Assembly (NCBI GenBank): GCA_003154635.1
Contig: PMDX01000122.1
Span: 12,210-17,620 of the forward strand
Length of the DNA: 5,411 bases
Direction: 5' to 3'
Origin: Actinomycetota bacterium
GTDB taxonomy: Bacteria > Actinomycetota > Geothermincolia > Fen-727 > Anoxymicrobiaceae
Positions 1 through 4,769 of the stretch are shown here, one piece after another (position 1 is the first letter of the stretch; the number at the start of each line of letters is the position of its first letter). Position numbers and translations under genes: made by a program. Below the pieces are notes generated by a model, which saw only the letters and a program-made list of their open reading frames with translations, was not told the DNA's origin and made no database searches.

Positions 1-61
1 TCTTTCCTTTGCCCTCGTCGCCCCACTGGGCTCCCAGCACGACCGTGCCCGGCAACTCCAT
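1..61 (-). CDS. purA: Adenylosuccinate synthetase, N-terminal 20 codons (partial, runs off left edge)
   Basis: PurA joins IMP and aspartate with GTP hydrolysis to make adenylosuccinate, the first committed step from IMP to AMP, in the cytoplasm. Reading leftwards from the ATG at 61-59, the translation gives MELPGTVVLGAQWGDEGKGK. The stretch GAQWGDEGKGK is the near-invariant N-terminal GTP-binding loop of this family and contains the catalytic Asp and Lys region. Only 20 complete codons are present, and the rest lies beyond the window. The start is uncertain by one codon: a GTG (64-62) directly precedes the ATG, and AGGTG abuts it, so the Shine-Dalgarno spacing is poor for either choice. An in-frame TAG upstream excludes a much longer N terminus. 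The motif makes identification firm despite the short length. Confidence 0.92.
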   Translation of the reverse strand, partial: MELPGTVVLGAQWGDEGKGK

Positions 62-87
62 CACCTGCTTTGACGATTGAAGATCTG

Positions 88-101
88 GCCGCTCGCGCGG
101 C
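88..101 (-). repeat. Small perfect inverted repeat in the purA leader
   Basis: GCCGC (88-92) and GCGGC (97-101) are perfect complements around a 4-base loop. The stem lies about 27 bases before the purA start and no U-run follows it. If the proposed -10 box at 123-128 is right, this stem-loop would sit in the purA mRNA leader. It could equally be a remnant stem at the 3' end of a read-through transcript. The structure is seen directly; any function is inference. Confidence 0.35.
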
Positions 102-122
102 TAATACACATTTCAGCCAACT

Positions 123-128
123 ACTATA
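123..128 (-). promoter_or_regulatory. Candidate extended -10 promoter element for purA
   Basis: On the minus strand the sequence TGTTATAGT fits an extended -10 box (TGn followed by TATAGT, one mismatch to TATAAT). It lies in the 102-base gap between the flavoprotein stop and purA, and predicts a transcript start near 116 and a leader of about 55 bases. No good -35 hexamer is found at 16-18 bases, which extended -10 promoters can tolerate. It suggests that purA can be transcribed independently of the gene before it. Confidence 0.4.
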
Positions 129-163
129 ACACGCGCAGGAGGAAGATAAGGGACCCGCGCATG

Positions 164-1549
164 CTAAGCTTTCTTTTTCTCGCGCTTCAGTATCGTGTCG
201 GCCACTATGAGGCCCGAAGCGGAAGCCTGTACGAGCCCCCTGGTGAGCCCCACACCGTCGCCGGCTCCGAACAGGTTATGTATCTCACTTTCAAGTCCGG
301 AGGACACCTTGAGCCGGGAGCTGTAGAACTTCACCTCCACTCCGTAGAGAAGGGTGTTGCGCGAGAAAACGCCCGGGGCAAGTCTGTCCAGGGCGTACAG
401 CATCTCCAGGATGTCCGAGAGATACCTGAACGGGAGCACCAGGCTGAGATCGCCGGGTGTCGCATCGACCAGCGTCGGCGAGACAGTGCTCCTCTCGATG
501 CGCTTGGGGTTGGAGCGCCTGCCCGCAAGCAGGTCGCCAAGCCGCTGCACGATTATCCCGTCACCCAGCAGGTTTGCGAGCCAGGCGATGTATTTGCCAT
601 ACGCTATCGGCTGGTGGAACGGCTCCGTAAAACGCTTGTCGACCAGCAGCGCGAAGTTCGTGTTATCCGTCGTCTTTGCGGCGAATGAGTGGCCGTTAAC
701 CGTCAGGACCTCGTCGTAGTACTCTTTGATGACTTCGCCGCAGGGGTTCATACAGAACGTGCGCACACGGTCTTCGGACGGCTTCGAGTAGTAGATCAGC
801 TTGGGCTCGTAGAGCTCGTCAGTGAGAGGAGCCATGATGACGGCGGGAACCTCGACCCTGACACCGATATCGACCATGTTGTTATTTCGCGAGAGCTCCA
901 GGCCCCCGGCGACCGTGTCGAACCATTCCGCGCCGCTCCGCCCGGGAGCCGCGACCAGGTACTCGCAATCGTACCTCTTGCCGCCGCGGACCTCGACGCC
1001 GACGGCCCTGCCGTCTTTGACGCGGATCTTCTCGACCTTTGTCTTCATGAGGATGTCGGCCTTGCCGGCGAGCTCCTCGTGCATAGCGTTGAGTACGCGC
1101 GGGCAGACATCGGTTCCCATGTGGCGAACCTTTGATGGCACCAGCAGGAGATCGTGCTTTACGGCCTCTCGTGCGATATCTCCGACCTTCTCCTCGTCGT
1201 CGCCGAACACTTGCGACGGTGCGCCGAACTCGAGGTATGTCTGGTCGACCTTCTCGATGAGCTTCTCCACCTTGCGTTCCGGGATGAGTTCGTTGAGCCA
1301 CCCGCCGATCTGGCTGGAAAGCGTGAGTTTGCCGTCACTGAAAGCGCCTGCTCCACCCCAGCCGCTCAGGGTAGCGCACGGCTGGCATCGCCTGCACTGT
1401 CCATCCGGCGCCGGGCATCTACGCTTCTTTAGCCCCTCGCCCTTATCGATCACGAGGACCTTGAGATCGGAGCATCGAACCAGCCCCAGCGCGCAGAAGA
1501 TACCCGCCGGCCCGGCACCCACTATTATCACGTCGTATCTCTTAGGCAT
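164..1549 (-). CDS. Uncharacterised FAD-dependent dehydrogenase (COG2509-type NAD(P)/FAD oxidoreductase), 461 aa
   Basis: This is a cytoplasmic flavoprotein of unknown substrate. The N terminus is a Rossmann fold: a beta strand ends in GAGPAG (residues 11-16), with Asp35 at the end of the second strand positioned for the FAD ribose. A cysteine cluster follows, C45-x6-C52-x2-C55-x2-C58, and then GWGGAGAFSDGKL (63-75), a signature I recall for COG2509. Near the C terminus GAGDG (428-432) followed by LTRGLVQASASG is the second FAD-contacting motif. The length and the run of motifs suit a complete family member. The ATG at 1549 gives the expected short lead-in (MPKRYDVIIVGAG); the Shine-Dalgarno is weak (GGGG, 4 bases before ATG). 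No signal peptide or membrane segment is seen. The cysteines could bind an Fe-S cluster or metal, but that is not shown. It is followed by purA, with no clear functional link. The family call is firm; the biochemical role is unknown. Confidence 0.9.
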   Translation of the reverse strand: MPKRYDVIIVGAGPAGIFCALGLVRCSDLKVLVIDKGEGLKKRRCPAPDGQCRRCQPCATLSGWGGAGAFSDGKLTLSSQIGGWLNELIPERKVEKLIEKVDQTYLEFGAPSQVFGDDEEKVGDIAREAVKHDLLLVPSKVRHMGTDVCPRVLNAMHEELAGKADILMKTKVEKIRVKDGRAVGVEVRGGKRYDCEYLVAAPGRSGAEWFDTVAGGLELSRNNNMVDIGVRVEVPAVIMAPLTDELYEPKLIYYSKPSEDRVRTFCMNPCGEVIKEYYDEVLTVNGHSFAAKTTDNTNFALLVDKRFTEPFHQPIAYGKYIAWLANLLGDGIIVQRLGDLLAGRRSNPKRIERSTVSPTLVDATPGDLSLVLPFRYLSDILEMLYALDRLAPGVFSRNTLLYGVEVKFYSSRLKVSSGLESEIHNLFGAGDGVGLTRGLVQASASGLIVADTILKREKKKA

Positions 1550-1661
1550 AGTGCCCCATCTGTTCGGTACTCAATAGTCTATCGGCCGTAAGTGGCCCGA
1601 GGTTCAGACCCATTTCCGTTTCAGTAACACAAGTATTATAGGTTAGGCTTTCCAACCCCAT
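1542..1661 (-). CDS. Very doubtful 39-codon ORF before the flavoprotein gene
   Basis: An ATG at 1661-1659 opens 39 codons (starting MGLESLTYNT, ending EQMGHYA) to a TAA at 1544-1542, overlapping the flavoprotein start by 8 bases. AAGG lies 10 bases before the ATG, a weak ribosome-binding site. No domain, signal peptide or membrane segment is recognisable. The TATAAT box at 1635-1640 lies inside it, which argues against coding. An ORF this short is expected by chance in a 314-base gap. I list it only so that the gap is fully described. Confidence 0.08.
   Translation of the reverse strand: MGLESLTYNTCVTETEMGLNLGPLTADRLLSTEQMGHYA
1635..1640 (-). promoter_or_regulatory. Candidate -10 box (TATAAT) for the flavoprotein gene
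   Basis: A perfect TATAAT hexamer is read on the minus strand, giving an expected start near 1628 and a leader of about 78 bases before the flavoprotein ATG. The matching -35 position (about 1658-1663, TAATGG) is poor and there is no extended TG motif. In GC-rich DNA a perfect TATAAT in the right gap is suggestive, not decisive. Confidence 0.4.
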
Positions 1662-1662
1662 T
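1652..1662. repeat. Direct repeat copy 1, CCAACCCCATT
   Basis: An 11-base exact match to positions 1852-1862, offset by exactly 200 bases within the same intergenic gap. On the minus strand it reads AATGGGGTTGG. An 11-mer repeat somewhere in 5.4 kb is expected by chance, but one confined to a 314-base gap is less likely. No known protein-binding site is recognised. Confidence 0.4.
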
Positions 1663-1738
1663 AAACAATGACCTTCCCGCTCGACCCGCACCTCCAGGCA
1701 GCACGCAATAGAGCCAGACCAAAGTCTTCTTATTGTCC

Positions 1739-1861
1739 TTAATTGCAGGGCGAGAGGTACTTTTTTCCGTCGAACTCCGCAGTGGACTTAAGTCTGAAAC
1801 ATTTCGCTCTTTCCACGAGGACCTCGAGGAAGAAACGTACCCCGAGCCCCCCCAACCCCAT
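1739..1861 (-). CDS. Doubtful 40-codon ORF immediately after hspR
   Basis: An ATG at 1861-1859, two bases after the hspR stop, opens 40 codons to a TAA at 1741-1739. It begins MGLGGLGVRFFLEVLV and ends KKYLSPCN. The first half is glycine-rich and hydrophobic and the second half is charged. Third-position GC is roughly 70 percent, similar to neighbouring genes. There is no Shine-Dalgarno sequence, and its 5' end is the G-rich quadruplex-type tract. No family is recognised. It could be a coupled small protein but is more probably chance. Confidence 0.13.
   Translation of the reverse strand: MGLGGLGVRFFLEVLVERAKCFRLKSTAEFDGKKYLSPCN
1811..1831 (-). repeat. Imperfect hairpin downstream of hspR
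   Basis: The 21-base stretch is nearly its own reverse complement: 4 bp (TTCC/GGAA), one T-T mismatch, 4 bp (CGAG/CTCG) and a 3-base loop. It begins 33 bases after the hspR stop. No U-run follows on either strand, so it is not a canonical intrinsic terminator. It might protect the 3' end of the chaperone mRNA. Confidence 0.3.
1840..1859 (-). other. G-quadruplex-type motif just 3' of hspR
   Basis: The minus strand, which is the RNA-like strand here, reads GGGGTTGGGGGGGCTCGGGG. It offers four runs of at least three G separated by loops of 2, 1 and 3 bases. It fits the usual G3+N1-7 pattern and starts four bases after the hspR stop codon. The pattern is seen directly; folding in the mRNA and any role in 3'-end formation or stability are inference. 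Confidence 0.5.
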
Positions 1862-1862
1862 T
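1852..1862. repeat. Direct repeat copy 2, CCAACCCCATT
   Basis: Second copy of the 11-base sequence at 1652-1662. It overlaps the G-rich tract after hspR and supplies the ATG of the doubtful 40-codon ORF. Confidence 0.4.
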
Positions 1863-1863
1863 G

Positions 1864-2262
1864 TCAGGGTTTGGATTTGCGGCGGAGGACGAGGCTGCTG
1901 GGGGACCTGGTGCTGAGTGCGACCTTCCTCTTGATATCCATCATCTCGTCCATGAGGCGGCGCTGCATCTCGGCCACCTCATGCTCCATCTCCAAAAGGC
2001 GCTCCCGCAGAGCCAGCATCTCGTCCTCCATCTCGAGGACCTTGCGCACCCCTGAGAGGTTCAGGCCCTGGTTCTGTGTCATGTCCTGGATGCGCCTCAG
2101 CCTGTCGATATCCACGTCCGAATACCGGCGCCTGTTCTTGGGCGTGCGCTGCGGCCGAAGCAGGCCCTTCCTCTCGTATAGCCTGAGCGTTTGAGGATGC
2201 ACGTCGGCAAGCCTCGCCGCAATGCTTATTATGTACAAGCCCTGTGTTTCGTCTCGCTCCAT
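1864..2262 (-). CDS. hspR: HspR, MerR-family heat-shock repressor, 132 aa
   Basis: This is the predicted transcriptional repressor of the operon it closes. Residues about 10-50 form a MerR winged helix-turn-helix (IISIAARLADVHPQTLRLYE, then RRRYS at 44-48 in the wing). Residues about 75-115 form a heptad-rich dimerisation coiled coil (LALRERLLEMEHEVAEMQRR). The protein has no cysteine, so it is not a metal- or thiol-sensing MerR. The basic, partly hydrophobic tail (SSLVLRRKSKP) resembles the tail of actinobacterial HspR (LVVWKPRR type). In Streptomyces and Mycobacterium, HspR binds HAIR operators (CTTGAGT-N7-ACTCAAG) with DnaK as co-repressor. That mechanism is inferred here, and no HAIR site is in the window. 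The start is well supported: GGAG (2270-2273) lies 7 bases before the ATG. It lies 80 bases after dnaJ. Confidence 0.93.
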   Translation of the reverse strand: MERDETQGLYIISIAARLADVHPQTLRLYERKGLLRPQRTPKNRRRYSDVDIDRLRRIQDMTQNQGLNLSGVRKVLEMEDEMLALRERLLEMEHEVAEMQRRLMDEMMDIKRKVALSTRSPSSLVLRRKSKP

Positions 2263-2269
2263 ATCGTTT

Positions 2270-2288
2270 CTCCAGAAGATCCGCTTCT
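2270..2288 (-). promoter_or_regulatory. hspR ribosome-binding site abutting a short stem-loop
   Basis: The Shine-Dalgarno GGAG (2270-2273) is 7 bases from the hspR ATG and fixes the start. Directly 5' of it is a perfect 5-bp inverted repeat, AGAAG (2274-2278 on the plus strand) and CTTCT (2284-2288), with a 5-base loop. Two further small stems lie in the same 80-base gap: CGGG/CCCG around TCAA (2296-2307) and GTCCG/CGGAC (2311-2328). The hairpin does not cover the GGAG, so it could present the site and not block it. Confidence 0.4.
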
Positions 2289-2342
2289 ACCTCAACGGGT
2301 CAACCCGCTCGTCCGATTGTCACCGGACCCTCCGACCGGGGC

Positions 2343-3485
2343 CTACGGGGCCAGGTGAGCCCTGAGGTCTTTCGGCTCGATCGCCTCCAGCTTCTCTATC
2401 GCTTCACGTTGCTTCTTGTTCAGCTTCTCGGGAACGACGAGCCTCGCGGTTACTATCATATCGCCATGGCCCTTTCCTTTGAGCCTGGGAGCCCCCTTGC
2501 CCCTGAGCCTGAACTTGTGCCCGCTCTGCGTGCCCGCGGGTATCTTGAGCTTGACCCTTCCATCGACAGTGGGAATTTCGACCTGGGTCCCAAGCGCCGC
2601 TTCAGAGTATGTTAGCGGCAGCTCCATAGTGATGTCGGAGTTATTCCTGCCGAGATACGGGTGCGGCTCAACTTTCGTGACCACGTGGAGGTCCCCGGAT
2701 GGTCCACCGGATGCCCCCGGCTCGCCTTTGCCTTTGAACTTTATCCTCGAGCCATCGCCTACGCCGGGAGGTATCCTCACCCTTATCTTCTTTGGGGTGC
2801 GAAGGGTGCCGGCTCCGGCGCATGTCGGGCACGGGTTCTGGATGATGGTGCCTCTGCCACGGCACGTCGGGCAAGGCCTTGAGATGCCGAACATGCCCTG
2901 GCTCTCGGCCACGGCCCCGGTGCCGCCGCAGTTGGGGCACGTCTCGGGAAGCGTCCCTGGAGCAGAGCCAAGCCCTTTGCACGTCTCGCAAGCCGCAGTG
3001 CGGGTGATGGTTATGGGGACCTCCGCTCCCTTGAGCGCGTCGTCAAACGACATGTTCACGTTGACCTCGACGTCGTTGCCGCGCTGGCCGCGACGCCCCC
3101 CCCTTCCGGTGCGAGTTCCCCCCATTCCACCGCCGCCGAACAGGTTGAAGATATCACCGAGGTCACCGCTGAAGGAGAAACCCTGACCGCCGCCCATGTC
3201 GGAACCCTGGAACCCCGAGAAGTCGCGGCCACCGAAACCGCCGCCGCCGTACGCTCCCGCACTCTCAGCGTACAGCCGGCCAGCATCGTAATCGGACCTC
3301 TTCTTCTCGTCGCTCAGGATCTCGTAGGACTCAGCGATCTCCTTGAAACGGTCTTCAGCTTCTTTGTTCCCCGGGTTTTTGTCGGGATGGTACTTGTGCG
3401 CCAGCTCGCGGTACGCCTTTTTTATGTCGTCCTTGCCGGCGTCTCTGCCAAGACCGAGTATCTTGTAGTAGTCCTTGCCGTTCAA
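2343..3485 (-). CDS. dnaJ: DnaJ, type I Hsp40 co-chaperone, 380 aa
   Basis: DnaJ delivers unfolded proteins to DnaK and stimulates its ATPase. All type I parts are present. The J domain (about residues 5-70) has the essential HPD at 33-35. A Gly/Phe-rich linker spans about 77-136. The zinc-finger region has four CxxCxGxG repeats, with Cys at 166/169, 183/186, 205/208 and 219/222. The C-terminal substrate-binding and dimerisation domains include EIPTVDGRVKLKIPAGTQSG, and the protein ends DLRAHLAP. The sequence between the first two Cys pairs (APGTLPETCPNC) is typical of actinobacterial DnaJ. The start codon is TTG: an in-frame TAG lies two codons upstream and no other start precedes the J domain. 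AGGA (3487-3490) is only 1 base from the TTG, and a GGAG lies 12 bases away, so initiation is probably weak. A run of eight G inside the Gly-rich linker (3096-3103) does not break the frame. Confidence 0.96.
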   Translation of the reverse strand: MNGKDYYKILGLGRDAGKDDIKKAYRELAHKYHPDKNPGNKEAEDRFKEIAESYEILSDEKKRSDYDAGRLYAESAGAYGGGGFGGRDFSGFQGSDMGGGQGFSFSGDLGDIFNLFGGGGMGGTRTGRGGRRGQRGNDVEVNVNMSFDDALKGAEVPITITRTAACETCKGLGSAPGTLPETCPNCGGTGAVAESQGMFGISRPCPTCRGRGTIIQNPCPTCAGAGTLRTPKKIRVRIPPGVGDGSRIKFKGKGEPGASGGPSGDLHVVTKVEPHPYLGRNNSDITMELPLTYSEAALGTQVEIPTVDGRVKLKIPAGTQSGHKFRLRGKGAPRLKGKGHGDMIVTARLVVPEKLNKKQREAIEKLEAIEPKDLRAHLAP

Positions 3486-3546
3486 TTCCTATCACGTCTC
3501 CGATATCCGAACGCGGCGGAATAATATGATGTGCCTGCGCCTCTTG

Positions 3547-4173
3547 CTATTTGATCGGGCAGGATACACGCACCATCGCGGGGCGCAGAAGCGTCCCGGC
3601 AAAACGGTAGCCTTTCTGGACGACGTCAGTGACAGTATCCTCCGGGCATTCATCCGTCTCGACCACCATCATCGCCTCGTGCTGCTCCGGATCGAACGGC
3701 TCCCCTTGCGGGTCTATTACCTCCAACCCGTCCCTGGCAAGCGTATCCAGCATGAGCTCGAGAACCTTGGCAACCCCTTCGGCAAGACCTTTCGGCCCTG
3801 ACTCGCCGGCACTCCCCAGCGCCCTCTCGAGGTTGTCTATAACGGGAAGCAGCTTCTTGACCAACTCGGCCTCAGCGGTCTCGAGGATGCGCGTCTGCTC
3901 CCTTATCATGCGCTTGCGATAATTATCGAAATCCGCCTTGAGCCTTCGCAGGCTGTCGAGCAGCTCCGCGTTCTGGGCGGCCATAAGTTCGACGTCCTCT
4001 GAAAGAAACTCAATGCGCTCCTGCTCGTCGACCTCGAGCGCCTCGCCCGGATCGGACGCATCCTGCGCGTCGATGACCTCTATTTCGATCTTCTGACCGG
4101 AACCGTTGTTGACTTCATTCTTCTTGTCGGCACCGTCGCGCGAGCCGGTTACCTTGCTCATATCTTCATCCAT
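3547..4173 (-). CDS. grpE: GrpE, DnaK nucleotide exchange factor, 208 aa
   Basis: GrpE dimers release ADP from DnaK and so reset the folding cycle; the long helices act as a thermosensor in characterised homologues. Residues 1 to about 50 are acidic, polar and probably disordered. Residues about 52-118 form the long coiled coil (from ERIEFLSEDVELM through NYRKRMIREQTRI to LLPVIDNLERAL). The C-terminal beta domain carries the family signatures FDPEQHEA (160-167) and GYRFAGTLLRPAMVRVS (188-204). The length is normal. The start is ambiguous: the ATG at 4173 has GAGGAA abutting it (too close), while an in-frame ATG at 4161 (Met5) has the same GAGGAA 12 bases upstream and a closer GAAG. It sits 91 bases after hsp20, behind a strong stem-loop, and 61 bases before dnaJ. 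Confidence 0.96.
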   Translation of the reverse strand: MDEDMSKVTGSRDGADKKNEVNNGSGQKIEIEVIDAQDASDPGEALEVDEQERIEFLSEDVELMAAQNAELLDSLRRLKADFDNYRKRMIREQTRILETAEAELVKKLLPVIDNLERALGSAGESGPKGLAEGVAKVLELMLDTLARDGLEVIDPQGEPFDPEQHEAMMVVETDECPEDTVTDVVQKGYRFAGTLLRPAMVRVSCPIK

Positions 4174-4210
4174 TTCCTCGGTAGTTCAACTCCAGCCTGA
4201 CCTTACGGCC

Positions 4211-4235
4211 AGCGGCGGGAGCAAGTCCCGCCGCT
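4211..4235 (-). repeat. Perfect 10-bp stem-loop between hsp20 and grpE
   Basis: AGCGGCGGGA (4211-4220) and TCCCGCCGCT (4226-4235) are exact reverse complements around a 5-base loop. The stem is GC-rich and the most stable visible in the window. It begins 29 bases after the hsp20 stop and ends 37 bases before the grpE ATG. No U-run follows on the minus strand (GGCCGTAAGG), so it is not a classic terminator. It may act as an mRNA processing or 3'-protection element, or a partial attenuator, that keeps dnaK-hsp20 message above grpE-dnaJ-hspR. The structure is certain at sequence level; the role is inferred. Confidence 0.75.
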
Positions 4236-4264
4236 ATGCCTTTCCTGCTTATTGCTTGCCCAGG

Positions 4265-4765
4265 CTATTTCTTCTCTTCAGCCCGGATGGGTTTCGACTC
4301 GGCTTTCTTGCTCTCGACAGCAATAGGAATGCTCTTCGCCTTCTTTGGCCGTGTCTTCGGAACCGTTATCTTCAGCACCCCGTTGTCGTAAGATGCCTTG
4401 ACGTGATCGGCGTCGATGTCCGTAGGCAGACGCATCGAACGCTGAAACATCCCTGAAGCTCGCTCGACCCGCAAGAAGTTCTCTTCCCTGGTTTCCTTCT
4501 CGAGCCTGCGCTCACCGTTGATGCTCAGCATGCCGTCGTCTACTAACACGTCTATTTCCCCGGGCTCAACACCCGGCAGCTCCACTTCCACCGTGAAGGA
4601 GTCCGCGGTCTCGTAAATGTCGACCGCGGGCGCCCATGCGCTTCCCCCCACGAGCGACTTGTCCTCGCCAGCCGCAGCTGATAGAAAACCCCTGCGGAAC
4701 AGCCTGTTGAGATCCTCCTGGGCTCCAAGGAAAGCATCGAAAGGATCCCATTTCATAATCGCCAT
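4265..4765 (-). CDS. Small heat-shock protein, Hsp20/alpha-crystallin family, 166 aa
   Basis: This is an ATP-independent holdase that binds unfolding proteins and passes them to DnaK-DnaJ-GrpE. The short N-terminal arm (MAIMKWDPFDAF, about residues 1-43) is typical of bacterial class A sHSPs. The alpha-crystallin domain runs from about W44 (WAPAVDIYETADSFTVEVEL) to about residue 137. It includes LPGVEPGEIDV, GERR and the conserved ASYDNGVLKITVPK, with G-V-L at 129-131. The C-terminal extension has the I-x-I oligomerisation motif (IPI, 146-148) and a Lys/Glu-rich tail. The ATG at 4765 is well supported by a strong AAAGGAGG 8 bases upstream. Its place between dnaK and grpE is unusual. The 63-base gap to dnaK implies co-transcription. 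Symbols vary (hsp18, hsp20, ibpA), so none is assigned. Confidence 0.94.
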   Translation of the reverse strand: MAIMKWDPFDAFLGAQEDLNRLFRRGFLSAAAGEDKSLVGGSAWAPAVDIYETADSFTVEVELPGVEPGEIDVLVDDGMLSINGERRLEKETREENFLRVERASGMFQRSMRLPTDIDADHVKASYDNGVLKITVPKTRPKKAKSIPIAVESKKAESKPIRAEEKK

Positions 4766-4769
4766 TGAC

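Larger units (their letters stand above)
1550..1863. other. 314-base intergenic region between hspR and the flavoprotein gene
   Basis: This is the only long gap in the window. It contains, in minus-strand order, a G-quadruplex-type motif, an imperfect 21-base hairpin, two ORFs of 39-40 codons with weak support, an 11-bp direct repeat at 200-bp spacing and a TATAAT box. No tRNA, CIRCE, HAIR or canonical U-tailed terminator was found. It probably separates the chaperone operon from the flavoprotein-purA region, holding the 3' end of one transcript and the promoter of the next. Confidence 0.6.

Noticed and set aside
1569..1575. ACTCAAT near the flavoprotein start as half of a HAIR operator
   Set aside because: No matching TTGAGT half-site lies 7 bases upstream on the plus strand.
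77..1577. Long plus-strand ORFs (77-688, 689-1135, 822-1577) antisense to the flavoprotein gene
   Set aside because: They are shadows of a GC-rich gene on the other strand. The minus-strand protein has clear FAD motifs, while the plus-strand translations are Arg/Ser/Leu-rich without recognisable domains.
1591..1602. GGTTCAGACCC resembling a tRNA T-arm
   Set aside because: It lacks the GGTTCGAnTCC core, and no acceptor or anticodon stem can be paired around it.
1761..1766. T6 run on the plus strand as an intrinsic terminator tail
   Set aside because: No stable hairpin precedes it on the plus strand, and no plus-strand gene needs one.
1788..1797. Perfect palindrome GACTTAAGTC
   Set aside because: Only 10 bases with no room for a stable loop; one such palindrome is expected by chance and it matches no operator I know.
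1733..2194. 153-codon plus-strand ORF across the hspR 3' end
   Set aside because: Mostly antisense to hspR, very Ser/Arg-rich and lacking any motif; hspR itself is unmistakable.
3096..3103. Run of eight G in dnaJ as a possible frameshift or phase-variation tract
   Set aside because: The reading frame is continuous and family-like on both sides (Gly-rich linker before, beta domain after), so no shift is present.
2416..3186. 256-codon plus-strand ORF antisense to dnaJ
   Set aside because: The complementary frame encodes an intact DnaJ with J domain and zinc fingers. The Pro/Ser-rich antisense protein mirrors the Gly-rich and zinc-finger codons.
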